Notes under the pieces: generated by a model
The model's input: the letters and a program-made list of their open reading frames with translations, nothing else
Told to the model about the DNA's origin: nothing
Database searches by the model: none
Shown here: in pieces, positions 7,097-14,654 of the stretch
Numbering within the stretch: position 1 is the stretch's first letter
Layout: each line of letters starts with the position of its first letter
Made by a program: the position numbers and the translations under genes
Source of the DNA: CAYXVJ01 sp050309435
GTDB lineage: Bacteria > Bacillota > Clostridia > Saccharofermentanales > Fastidiosipilaceae
Length of the DNA: 14,715 nucleotides
Direction of reading: 5' to 3'
Assembly: GCA_050309435.1 (NCBI GenBank)
Contig: JBNRMJ010000035.1
Span: 1-14,715 of the forward strand

Positions 7097-7909
7097 TTAA
7101 TCGAAGACGATAACGGCATCCTTGTTCTTTAAGCGCAGTGCGACCGTCTCGAGAATACGGAAGCGATGGTTGAGCTCCAGAGTTTCCAGGTAAGCCGTTT
7201 CCATGTCTTTTCCGATTACCAGATCCATGTTTTCTGCCTCGGCGCACAGCAGGACAGCCTTGTTGTTGCCGAGAACCGGCGCGTTATAGAGATTGCCTCC
7301 CAGCAGTTCGCTCAGGCGCTCTGCTTCGGTCCGGCCCAGTTGCGGCTGGATGCGAAAGAGCTCGGCATAGACATCGGGGCTGACAACCAGGACATAACGG
7401 CCGATGAGATACTGACCGCTAAGCATGGCAATGCCCTGGGCGATCTGGGTAAAAGCATTTTCGCCTTCGCCCCAGTCTTCGCGAACCAGGTGGGTGACGC
7501 CGTCCGCATTCAGGAGTCCGTCGGTGGCGAGAAACTCGTTGCCGAAGAAAATCAGACGGTCTTCTTTTAAGGCCAGCTGTCTGGCCGCTTGTTTGACGAC
7601 GGTAAGATCCAGGGGAAGACCATTTTTCTCCCGCGCTTCGAGGTCGCGCCAGGAGAGAATAAAGTCTTCGTATACGGCGGGCAGCTCCGCGAAACGGCGG
7701 CCGTTTGTCTTGATATAGCCGTCTTCGGCGACTTCTCCGGCTTCGGCCGTGTCGATCTGAATGCCTTGAAAAGCCGGACCCAAAGGGCCGTAGAGATCGA
7801 GAAAGCGGCGGGCGACAAGCGAGCGCGCGGCGGTTTCTTCTACGCATTGGTCAATCTTGTCCCATAGATCTTGAGGCAGATCGACCGTGTTTCTGGCTAA
7901 ATAATCCAT
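7097..7909 (-). CDS. Family 1 encapsulin shell protein
   Basis: The 270-residue product forms the HK97-fold shell of an encapsulin nanocompartment (older name linocin M18/bacteriocin family). It has family length and the typical order: N-terminal helix (MDYLARNTVDLPQDLWDKID), RRFLDLYGPLG, an extended E-loop region near residues 50-75, DFILSWRDLE, an EDRLIFFGN-type helix, a P-domain segment around ISGQYLIGRYVLVVSPDVY, and a C-terminal LELNHRFRILETVALRLKNKDAVIVF strand pair as in Thermotoga encapsulin. The start at ATG 7909 is chosen because AAGGAG lies 6 bases before it; an upstream in-frame TTG (7915) touches that site. The gene is second in an operon, two bases after the cargo gene. The shell encloses the cargo and limits iron flux. 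No phage genes surround it, which argues against a capsid. Identity is firm. Confidence 0.94.
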   Translation of the reverse strand: MDYLARNTVDLPQDLWDKIDQCVEETAARSLVARRFLDLYGPLGPAFQGIQIDTAEAGEVAEDGYIKTNGRRFAELPAVYEDFILSWRDLEAREKNGLPLDLTVVKQAARQLALKEDRLIFFGNEFLATDGLLNADGVTHLVREDWGEGENAFTQIAQGIAMLSGQYLIGRYVLVVSPDVYAELFRIQPQLGRTEAERLSELLGGNLYNAPVLGNNKAVLLCAEAENMDLVIGKDMETAYLETLELNHRFRILETVALRLKNKDAVIVFD

Positions 7910-7911
7910 AG

Positions 7912-8262
7912 TCAACTCCTTTTCAAGCTGCCGATCGTGGCTTCGGGATTCGCTTTACTCTCGATTCCCAACTCTTCCATCATTTCTTTGACTTCGTTTT
8001 CGCCGTTCACGAAGAGTTCTGCTTCCAGCGGATCCAGATGACGCAGTAAGGTCATCAGTTCGCCGACATGCTCTTTTTCTTCGTTGGCAATATCCTGTAA
8101 AACCTTCCCGGCGAGCGGGTCGTCGGTCGCCTGTACGTGAGCTTCGTAGAGGTAAATTGCTTCCAGCTCGCCTGCGATATCCAGGCGAATGGCTTGAATC
8201 AATTCCCGCTTACTGATCTTTCGATCTACGTTTGCATTAAAAGGATTGGCAAAGTTCGGCAT
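7912..8262 (-). CDS. Encapsulated ferritin-like protein (EncFtn), encapsulin cargo
   Basis: The 116-residue product is a two-helix ferritin-like protein that oxidises and stores iron inside the encapsulin shell. The helical core contains E32 and E34 in IAGELEAIYLY, Y39, and E62-x-x-H65 in NEEKEH, the same pattern as the ferroxidase ligands of Rhodospirillum EncFtn. The C-terminus ends in ATIGSLKRS, a clear encapsulin cargo-loading peptide, after an acidic, probably flexible stretch. Start at ATG 8262 is preferred over an upstream in-frame ATG (8283) because AGGAGG lies between them, about 8 bases before 8262. It precedes the shell gene by two bases, the usual cargo-then-shell order. A perfect TATAAT lies about 30 bases upstream. 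Iron or peroxide control would be expected, but no clear Fur or PerR box was seen. Identity is firm. Confidence 0.93.
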   Translation of the reverse strand: MPNFANPFNANVDRKISKRELIQAIRLDIAGELEAIYLYEAHVQATDDPLAGKVLQDIANEEKEHVGELMTLLRHLDPLEAELFVNGENEVKEMMEELGIESKANPEATIGSLKRS

Positions 8263-8292
8263 CTGTCTACCTCCTGTGGTCATTTATTTTTA

Positions 8293-8298
8293 ATTATA
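8293..8298 (-). promoter_or_regulatory. Likely -10 element of the encapsulin operon
   Basis: TATAAT on the minus strand stands about 30 bases upstream of the cargo start at 8262. The region 16-19 bases further upstream reads TTTCCTTTACA, a poor -35 match, so the promoter may be weak or activator-dependent. Confidence 0.45.
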
Positions 8299-8447
8299 CT
8301 CGTTTTATGGATGTAAAGGAAATCCGAAAGCAGAGCAGAGATAAGCGGATCAGGCTGTTTCGGCTGTATCGGGTGCCCAAGGTAAAAAGGCTTACAATTA
8401 TAACCTGATCTTATAGGTTTTAAGTCCGGGCAGAGGAAACGTTCATC

Positions 8448-9335
8448 ATGACAAGTGATTACATAAAGGCAAAGGAAGAAGCACAAGAGGTCGTCGAAGC
8501 ATTCGCCGGCCGTATCAGACAGTGGAAAGTGATCGACGAGACAGAAGATCTGCCCGCAGCCTGCACTGACGAGGCAGGATTCTTACGCTTACCGTTCACA
8601 GTGGAAGCCGTCAGGGAAAACTGTTTCGAACTGGATAAAAACGAGCTCGAACGCCTGGGTAAGCTTAAAAGTGCTTTGGGCATGTGGCCGGGTGAAGGGG
8701 TCATCCATTTCTACTCGCCGTCCGCGTTGATTCTGGGGAAGCTGGATAGACGATTACCTGCTTTCGAGAAGGCTGTTGCCTGGCTGGAAGAAGAGTCCGT
8801 GCCGACCGTGCTTCGAATCGCCGGCGGTCAGGCCATCGTCTCGGACCGCGACGTGCTGAATCTTTCGCTGCTCTTTTCCCTGCCGGACGATCGTTTTTCG
8901 ATCGATGACGGCTTTCGCCTCATCGCCGAAGTTATTCGTTTGGCCTGGTGCTTGTATGTAAAAGAAGAATTGGGAGATATGCCTCCGGAACTTGCCATGA
9001 AGATCGGGGAGATCAAGGCCTCCTACTGTCCGGGAGATTATGATTTAAGCATTAAAGGAAAGAAAGTAGCCGGTATCGCTCAGCGCCGAGTAAAAAATGC
9101 CATCGGTGTGATGGCTTATATCAGCGTGGGGGGCGATCAGGCGGCTCGGTGCAAACTGGTGCGTGATTTTTATGAAAAGGGCGAGGCGGACGATCGTTTT
9201 CCGGCAAGCGACGAGGTCTCGATGACCTGCTTGAAGGATTCCCTTTCCGGATATGGCGACCTGGCGGAGAGTCTGTCCGCAGCTCGCCTGAAAACCTGTG
9301 TACTGTCCGTCCTGGGCGCACACGAGAGAAAATGA
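8448..9335 (+). CDS. lipL: LipL-like octanoyl/lipoyl amidotransferase
   Basis: The 295-residue product belongs to the BPL/LplA/LipB cofactor transferase fold. It best fits LipL, which moves octanoyl (or lipoyl) groups from GcvH to the E2 subunits of 2-oxoacid dehydrogenases. Segments that match Bacillus LipL as I recall it are LGKLDRRLPAFEKA (96-109), RIAGGQAIVSDRDVLNLSLLF (123-143) and EIKASYCPGDYDLSIKGKK (188-206), then AGIAQRR. C194 in SYCPGDYDLS corresponds to the acyl-thioester cysteine of the LipL/LipM group, which lipoate-ligases (LplA) lack. AGAGGA lies 10 bases before the ATG. It diverges from the encapsulin operon and is followed, after 317 bases, by the pdh operon whose E2 is a natural acceptor. 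LipM, LipA and GcvH are not in the window. LipM is the main alternative, being a close relative. Confidence 0.82.
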   Translation: MTSDYIKAKEEAQEVVEAFAGRIRQWKVIDETEDLPAACTDEAGFLRLPFTVEAVRENCFELDKNELERLGKLKSALGMWPGEGVIHFYSPSALILGKLDRRLPAFEKAVAWLEEESVPTVLRIAGGQAIVSDRDVLNLSLLFSLPDDRFSIDDGFRLIAEVIRLAWCLYVKEELGDMPPELAMKIGEIKASYCPGDYDLSIKGKKVAGIAQRRVKNAIGVMAYISVGGDQAARCKLVRDFYEKGEADDRFPASDEVSMTCLKDSLSGYGDLAESLSAARLKTCVLSVLGAHERK

Positions 9336-9652
9336 AGCGATGAAGTCGAAGGGTGTACCCGGTTACTTTTGGCATTAAACTTAAGTTTATTAGACTAAAC
9401 AAAGATGGTTTGTCTTAGAATTTTGCGGGGTAGGGTGCACGTGCCGGGGACATCTGCCTATCTTGGATAGACCTTTGCGAGAGATTTGCATATATAGAAA
9501 TATAAACGATTTTGTCTGTGTCATATGAGTTTGCAGTGGCTAACTCGCAGTGGTAAATTGATCAGAAGAGAGATGATCTCGTTTGTTACATTACCTGACG
9601 TTGAATACTGATTCTTAGTGTTCGCGTCTCAGCGATTAGAAAGGTGCTATAC
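9336..9652 (+). promoter_or_regulatory. Leader and presumed promoter region of the pdh operon
   Basis: This non-coding stretch of 317 bases holds the 14-bp palindrome TAAACTTAAGTTTA (9376-9389), a nearby bulged hairpin (AGAC-t-AAAC at 9392-9400 with GTTTGTCT at 9408-9415) that may weakly end lipL transcription, an AT-rich run at 9485-9510 with TATATA and TATAAA boxes, and GCAGTGG directly repeated at 9533-9539 and 9547-9553. No small ORF looks real. A promoter for pdhA must lie here or upstream, but no pair of boxes is convincing enough to place it. Confidence 0.45.
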
Positions 9653-10774
9653 ATGGCAGAAAAACACGCTGTAAATCCTTTGGATTTCCGGAGTCAATTA
9701 GCAGGCATCGAAGGATTGTATCCGACCCTTCGGATTTTGGATGAAGAAGGAAAACTTACAGATAAAAAGCTCTTCGAGGAGCTGAACTTAAGCGATGACG
9801 ATTTGGTCGATCTCATGACGCAAATGGTCTGGTCCCGCACATACAACGAACGTTCCGAGAAGCTGGCGAAACAGGGCCGTCTCGGTTTCTTCGCGCCTAC
9901 GGAAGGCCAGGAGGCGAGTCAAGTCGCTTCGATCCGTGCTTTTGACCGCAACGACTACCTGCTCGGCGGTTATCGCGATATACCTCAGATCGTGATCCAC
10001 GGTCTGCCGCTTTACAAGGCCTTCTTATGGTCTCGCGGCCACGTTCATGGAAACGAGTACCCGGCCGATTTGAAAGCGGCTCCGCCCCAGATTATCATCG
10101 GTGCCCAGATTATTCAGGCAGCGGGTGTGGGCCTTGGTTTCCGCAAGCGCGGTCAGGATCAGGTGGCGATCACTTATACGGGTGACGGCGGTTCTTCACA
10201 GGGCGACTTCTACGAAGGTTTGAACTACGCGGGTGCGTTTAAGGCCAATGTTGTGTTCTACGTTCAAAACAACGGATATGCGATTTCCACGCCTCGCGAG
10301 AAGCAGACAATCGCACCGACGCTGGCCCAGAAAGCCGCGGCAGCCGGTATTCCCGGTATTCAAGTCGACGGTATGGATGCCTTTGCCGTTTTGCTGGCTT
10401 CGCGTTATGCAAGACAGTGGGCTATCGAGGGTAACGGTCCGGTCCTCATCGAGACCTTGACTTCGCGTTTCGGTCCTCACTCCATGTCCGGCGACGATCC
10501 CAAGCTTTATCGTACGGCCGAGAGCTACGAATACTGGTCGAAGCGCGACCCCCTGGTTCGCATGAGAGCTTTCCTCGGCGAGAAGGGTCTGTGGTCCGAA
10601 GAGAAGGAAGCAGCCGTGATCGAGGCGGTACAAGAAGAAATCAAAGAAGCTGTTAAAATGGCAGACGAAACAGCGAAACAGAAGGTTTCCTCATTCCTGG
10701 CCAATATGTATGAAAATGCTCCTGCCGAAATTCAAGAGCAGATCGATCGTTATGAACTGAAGGAGAACGCTTAA
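9653..10774 (+). CDS. pdhA: Pyruvate dehydrogenase E1 component, alpha subunit
   Basis: The 373-residue product with PdhB forms the thiamine-diphosphate-dependent E1 that decarboxylates pyruvate and acetylates the lipoyl group of E2. The ThDP/Mg motif starts with G177-D-G and ends with N206-N in VQNNGYAIS. Family blocks include GRLGFFAPTEGQEA (75-88), GYRD (106-109), PQIIIGAQIIQAAGVGLGF (145-163) and the loop RFGPHSMSGDDP. These closely resemble Bacillus PdhA, which argues for pyruvate over branched-chain 2-oxoacids. The start at ATG 9653 follows AAAGGTG at a good distance; an in-frame GTG at 9644 overlaps that site. It heads a four-gene operon and ends one base before pdhB. The C-terminus EQIDRYELKENA overlaps the ribosome binding site of pdhB. 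Confidence 0.95.
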   Translation: MAEKHAVNPLDFRSQLAGIEGLYPTLRILDEEGKLTDKKLFEELNLSDDDLVDLMTQMVWSRTYNERSEKLAKQGRLGFFAPTEGQEASQVASIRAFDRNDYLLGGYRDIPQIVIHGLPLYKAFLWSRGHVHGNEYPADLKAAPPQIIIGAQIIQAAGVGLGFRKRGQDQVAITYTGDGGSSQGDFYEGLNYAGAFKANVVFYVQNNGYAISTPREKQTIAPTLAQKAAAAGIPGIQVDGMDAFAVLLASRYARQWAIEGNGPVLIETLTSRFGPHSMSGDDPKLYRTAESYEYWSKRDPLVRMRAFLGEKGLWSEEKEAAVIEAVQEEIKEAVKMADETAKQKVSSFLANMYENAPAEIQEQIDRYELKENA

Positions 10775-10775
10775 T

Positions 10776-11753
10776 ATGGCACAAAAAACAATGATTCAAG
10801 CCATCACCGAGGCCCTGGATCAGGCGCTCGAGAAAGACGAGAATGTCCTGATTTTCGGTGAAGACGTCGGAAAGAACGGCGGTGTCTTCCGCGCCACTGC
10901 CGGCCTGCAGGCCAAATACGGCGAGGAGCGTGTTTTTGATACGCCTCTGGCCGAATCCGGTATCGGTGGTCTGGCCATCGGTCTGGCGCTGCAGGGTTTC
11001 CGTCCTTTACCCGAGATTCAGTTTATCGGTTTTATCTTCGAAGTCATGGATTCGATCGTGGGTCAGGCTGCCCGCTGGCGCTATCGCCTCGGCGGCACGC
11101 AGAACATGCCGATTGTATTCCGCACGCCTTTCGGCGGAGGTGTTCATACGCCGGAAATGCATGCCGACAACCTCGAAGGTCTGATCGCCCAGTCACCCGG
11201 TATCAAGGTGGTTATCCCCAGTAATCCTTACGATGCGAAGGGTCTTTTACTCGCTGCGATCGAAGATAACGATCCCGTCTTCTTTATGGAGCATATGAAG
11301 CTTTACCGTTCGTTCCGCGACGAGGTGCCCGAAGAGTACTATACCGTTCCTCTCGGAAAAGCCAACATCGTGCAGGAAGGTACGGATGTTTCGATCATTA
11401 CTTACGGTGCGATGGTTCAGGAAGCTCAGAAGGCCGCCAAGGCTCTGGCCGAAGAGAATATCTCGGTCGAGGTTCTGGATCTAAGGACCGTATCGCCTCT
11501 GGATATCGATGCGATTCGCGAAACAGTCGAAAAGACCGGCCGCGTCGTCGTGGTCCAGGAAGCTCAGAAGGCTGCCGGCGTAGGCGCCCAGGTGGCTGCG
11601 CGCATCGCCGAGCATTCGATTTTGAGCCTTAAGGCACCGATTGCACGCGTGGCTGCGCCCGATACGGTCTTCCCCTTCGGTATGGCCGAGAAGGATTGGC
11701 TGCCGAACAGTAACGATATCATCGAAGCCGCCCGCGGTTTGATGGAATACTAA
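10776..11753 (+). CDS. pdhB: Pyruvate dehydrogenase E1 component, beta subunit
   Basis: The 325-residue product is the second half of the E1 heterotetramer, with a transketolase-like pyrimidine-binding domain (about 1-180) and a C-terminal transketolase domain (about 195-318). E60 in FDTPLAESGIGGLAIGLAL is the glutamate that activates the ThDP aminopyrimidine. Further family blocks are LPEIQFIGF, FRTPFGGGVHTPEMH and FMEHMKLYR. Length is normal. AAGGAG lies 10 bases before the ATG, within the end of pdhA, and only one base separates the genes, so translational coupling is likely. A 64-base gap with a small stem-loop follows before pdhC. Identity is firm; pyruvate specificity follows from the partner E1 alpha. 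Confidence 0.95.
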   Translation: MAQKTMIQAITEALDQALEKDENVLIFGEDVGKNGGVFRATAGLQAKYGEERVFDTPLAESGIGGLAIGLALQGFRPLPEIQFIGFIFEVMDSIVGQAARWRYRLGGTQNMPIVFRTPFGGGVHTPEMHADNLEGLIAQSPGIKVVIPSNPYDAKGLLLAAIEDNDPVFFMEHMKLYRSFRDEVPEEYYTVPLGKANIVQEGTDVSIITYGAMVQEAQKAAKALAEENISVEVLDLRTVSPLDIDAIRETVEKTGRVVVVQEAQKAAGVGAQVAARIAEHSILSLKAPIARVAAPDTVFPFGMAEKDWLPNSNDIIEAARGLMEY

Positions 11754-11755
11754 AG

Positions 11756-11781
11756 ACAGATAAGAAGAAATTCGCATCTGT
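11756..11781 (+). other. Small stem-loop between pdhB and pdhC
   Basis: ACAGAT (11756-11761) pairs with ATCTGT (11776-11781) around a 14-base loop, directly after the pdhB stop. No U-tract follows, so it is not a terminator. It might be an RNA processing or stability element that adjusts E1 to E2 ratios. Confidence 0.3.
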
Positions 11782-11817
11782 ACTCGAAAAAGAGATTTAA
11801 TTAGGTGAGGTAAAGCA

Positions 11818-13191
11818 ATGGCTTTTATATTTAAGCTTCCCGATGTCGGCGAAGGCATGGCCGAGGGCGAGATCGTCCAGTGGTATGTTAACGTTGGCGA
11901 TACCATTCAAGAAGACGAGCCGCTTCTCGAATTACAAAATGACAAGCTGGCTCAGGATATTCCGTCTCCCGTCAGCGGCAAGGTCTTAAAGATCATGGTC
12001 GAAGTCGGCACGGTCGCCAGCGTGGGCGATCCTCTGATCGAAATCGACGACGGAGCATCCGGTACGGCTGCGGCAGAGACCGAGGCTGTTCTATCAGAGG
12101 CAGGCGCACCTGCCGCGGCAGCCGATACGTCGGCTCCGACCCCGGCGTCTGCTCCTTCGTCCGATGCGAAGCCCGACAACATGGTTGCCGGCAGAGTACT
12201 GGCGATGCCCTCTGTTCGCCAGAAAGCCCGCGAGCTCGGCGTGGATATCACGAAGGTTTCGGCCAGCGGCAAGCATGGTCATGTCACCTTGGCCGACCTG
12301 AGCAATACCGGTACGGCTTTGGCTGCCGAGGCGGCGACATTGACCGGCGAAACCGGTGCGGCCACACCGCCTGCAACAACTGCCGACCAGGCCCCAGTAA
12401 CAGCTGCCGGCGATAAGGCCCCCGCGACTGCCGCCGCCATTTCGGAGCCTGCTGCAGCGGTACAGACCACAAGCAGCAGCGCACTTGGCGAAGAAGTCAG
12501 AGAGAAGATGTCGGTCACGCGCCGCGCGATCTCTCAGGCTATGACCAAGTCTGCCTATACCGCTCCTCATGTGGCGATCTTCGACGAGGTCGAGGTCAGT
12601 AAGCTAGTCGAGCATCGTGCACGCTTTAAGCAGACCGCTCTAGACAAGGGCGTTAAGCTGACCTATCTGGCATATATCGTAAAGGCCCTGGTAGCGACTG
12701 TTAAGAAATTCCCTGCTTTGAATGCCATGATCGACGAGAAAAAAGAAGAACTCGTCTATAAGAAGTATTACAATATTGGTATAGCCGTTGATACGGAGCG
12801 CGGCCTTTACGTGCCTAATATCAAGAATGCCGATACCAAGAGCATGTACGAGATCGCCGGCGAAATCAGCGAGAAGGCCAAGGCCGCTCATACGGGCGAT
12901 CTGGCATCCGCCGATATGCGCGGCGGCACCGTGACCATCAGCAATATCGGTTCGGCAGGCGGTATGTGGTTTACCCCGATTATCAACTTCCCCGAAGTTG
13001 CGATCCTGGGTGTGGGCCGTATCGACAAGAAAGCCATCGTCGACGAGAACGGCGAACTGGCTGTCGGTCAGATGCTTTCGCTCTCGCTGAGCTTTGACCA
13101 CCGGATTATCGACGGCATGACCGCACAGCTCGCCATGAACGAGCTCAAGCGCCTGCTCGGCGATCCCGAAGCGTTGTTAATGGAAGGATAA
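11818..13191 (+). CDS. pdhC: Pyruvate dehydrogenase E2, dihydrolipoamide acetyltransferase
   Basis: The 457-residue product is the core of the complex, moving acetyl from lipoyl to CoA. It has one lipoyl domain (about 2-77) with K43 in NDKLAQDIPS as the lipoylated lysine; DKL replaces the more usual DKA. An Ala/Pro/Thr-rich linker follows (about 80-123). The peripheral subunit-binding domain occupies about 125-161 (AMPSVRQKARELGVDITKV, then GKHGHVTLADL). A second Ala/Thr/Pro linker runs to about 222, and the catalytic domain covers about 223-457 with H428 and D432 in DHRIIDG as active-site residues. GGTGAGG precedes the ATG. The lpd gene starts four bases after its stop. A single lipoyl domain is typical of Gram-positive E2. 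Lipoylation is plausibly by the nearby LipL-like enzyme. Confidence 0.95.
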   Translation: MAFIFKLPDVGEGMAEGEIVQWYVNVGDTIQEDEPLLELQNDKLAQDIPSPVSGKVLKIMVEVGTVASVGDPLIEIDDGASGTAAAETEAVLSEAGAPAAAADTSAPTPASAPSSDAKPDNMVAGRVLAMPSVRQKARELGVDITKVSASGKHGHVTLADLSNTGTALAAEAATLTGETGAATPPATTADQAPVTAAGDKAPATAAAISEPAAAVQTTSSSALGEEVREKMSVTRRAISQAMTKSAYTAPHVAIFDEVEVSKLVEHRARFKQTALDKGVKLTYLAYIVKALVATVKKFPALNAMIDEKKEELVYKKYYNIGIAVDTERGLYVPNIKNADTKSMYEIAGEISEKAKAAHTGDLASADMRGGTVTISNIGSAGGMWFTPIINFPEVAILGVGRIDKKAIVDENGELAVGQMLSLSLSFDHRIIDGMTAQLAMNELKRLLGDPEALLMEG

Positions 13192-13195
13192 GAAT

Positions 13196-14608
13196 ATGGT
13201 AGTAGGAGATTTTTCCCTTGAGCTGGACACAGTCGTTATCGGCTCGGGTCCCGGCGGATACGTCGCTGCGATTCGCGCCGCCCAGTTGGGTCAGAAGGTA
13301 GCGATCATCGAGAAGGACGATATCGGCGGCACCTGCCTCAATGTCGGTTGTATTCCTTCTAAAGCCCTGATCACGGCCGGACACCGTTACCAGGAGGCGC
13401 TTGATTCAAGCACCTTCGGTATAAGCACCGAAGGCGTCAAGATTGATTTCAAGAAGACGCAGAAGTGGAAGGACGAGAAGGTCGTCGGTCAGCTCACCAA
13501 GGGTGTCGAAGGCCTCTTGAAGAAGAACGGCGTCGAGATTATCAAGGGCGCGGCTTACTTCAACGATGCCGAGCACTTGCGTGTCCTCAGCGATGATGCC
13601 GCCCAGTCTTATTCCTTTAAGAACGCAATTATCGCTACAGGTTCCCGTCCGATCGAAATCAAGGGCTTCAAGTTCGGCGGTCGCATCATCGACTCCACCG
13701 GCGCTCTGGCCCTCAAGGAAGTACCGAAGTGTCTGGTTGTCATCGGCGGCGGATATATCGGCAGCGAGCTGGCCGGTGCGTATGCGAATCTGGGCAGCGA
13801 AGTGACGATTCTCGAAGGCTTGCCCAGCATCCTGGCCAACTTCGATGCGGATATGGTCCGTCTGGTCACCGCCTCGTTCAAGAAGAAAAACGTGAAGATC
13901 GTCACCGAAGCGATGGCCAAAAATGCCGTCGACAACGGTGATGACGTCACCGTTACCTACGAGGTTAAAGGAAAAGAAGAAACGATTACCGCGGACTATG
14001 TCCTGGTCTCCGTCGGCCGTCGGCCCAACACGGACGACATGGGTCTGGAATCCACCGGCGTGAAGATGCTGGAGAAGGGTCTGATCCAGGTCGATAAGCA
14101 GTGCCGCACCAGCGTGCCGAACATTTATGCCATCGGCGATGTCGTTCCCGGCCTGGCTCTGGCTCACAAGGCCAGCTACGAGGCTAAAGTCGCTGCGGCA
14201 GCCATTTCCGCTAAGGCAGCGGAGGTCGACTATGTCGCCATGCCGGCTGTTAGCTTCACCGATCCCGAAATCGCCTCAGTCGGTTTAACGGAGCGCGAAG
14301 CCAAGGAACAGGGGCTGGATGTAACGGTCGCCAAGTTCCCTTATGCCGCCAACGGCCGTGCGCTTTCGCTCGATGCCGGTAACGGATTTGTTCGCCTGAT
14401 CGCAGATAAGGCCACAGGTCTTCTCCTCGGTGCCCAGGTAGCCGGTATCTCGGCTTCCGATGTCATCGCCGAGTTGACGCTGGCGATCGAAGCCCGTATG
14501 GCCGTCGAAGACATTAGTTTGACGATTCACAGTCACCCCAGTCTGGGTGAAATCGTCATGGATGCCGCCGAGCTGGCCGAAGGTCTGCCGATCCACGTTG
14601 CGAAGTAA
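13196..14608 (+). CDS. lpdA: Dihydrolipoyl dehydrogenase (E3)
   Basis: The 470-residue flavoenzyme reoxidises dihydrolipoyl E2 and passes electrons to NAD+. It has the FAD motif GSGPGG (16-21), the redox-active disulfide C47-LNVG-C52, an NAD-binding motif VIGGGYIGSELAGAYANLG near residues 180-200, the second FAD motif with YAIGDV near 302-307, and the C-terminal catalytic dyad H447-P-x-x-x-E452 in HSHPSLGE. There is no N-terminal lipoyl domain. GGAAGGA lies about 7 bases before the ATG, overlapping the end of pdhC, four bases after its stop codon. Last gene of the pdh operon, followed by a terminator at the right edge. Product is firm; the enzyme may also serve a glycine cleavage system or other 2-oxoacid dehydrogenases. 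Confidence 0.95.
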   Translation: MVVGDFSLELDTVVIGSGPGGYVAAIRAAQLGQKVAIIEKDDIGGTCLNVGCIPSKALITAGHRYQEALDSSTFGISTEGVKIDFKKTQKWKDEKVVGQLTKGVEGLLKKNGVEIIKGAAYFNDAEHLRVLSDDAAQSYSFKNAIIATGSRPIEIKGFKFGGRIIDSTGALALKEVPKCLVVIGGGYIGSELAGAYANLGSEVTILEGLPSILANFDADMVRLVTASFKKKNVKIVTEAMAKNAVDNGDDVTVTYEVKGKEETITADYVLVSVGRRPNTDDMGLESTGVKMLEKGLIQVDKQCRTSVPNIYAIGDVVPGLALAHKASYEAKVAAAAISAKAAEVDYVAMPAVSFTDPEIASVGLTEREAKEQGLDVTVAKFPYAANGRALSLDAGNGFVRLIADKATGLLLGAQVAGISASDVIAELTLAIEARMAVEDISLTIHSHPSLGEIVMDAAELAEGLPIHVAK

Positions 14609-14654
14609 CCTGTGCCATTTAAGAGCTATCATCTAAAGTAACAAACCATCATCA

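Noticed and set aside
6432..7247. Antisense frame spanning the frnE-like gene and the terminator
   Set aside because: It runs through a strong bidirectional terminator and overlaps two well-supported genes, with no motif of its own.
7097..7909. Encapsulin as a prophage capsid remnant
   Set aside because: It is full length, preceded by a cargo gene with a targeting peptide, and has no portal, terminase or protease neighbours.
13406..14167. 253-codon antisense frame within lpdA
   Set aside because: The lpdA frame is certain; the antisense frame is a codon-bias shadow.
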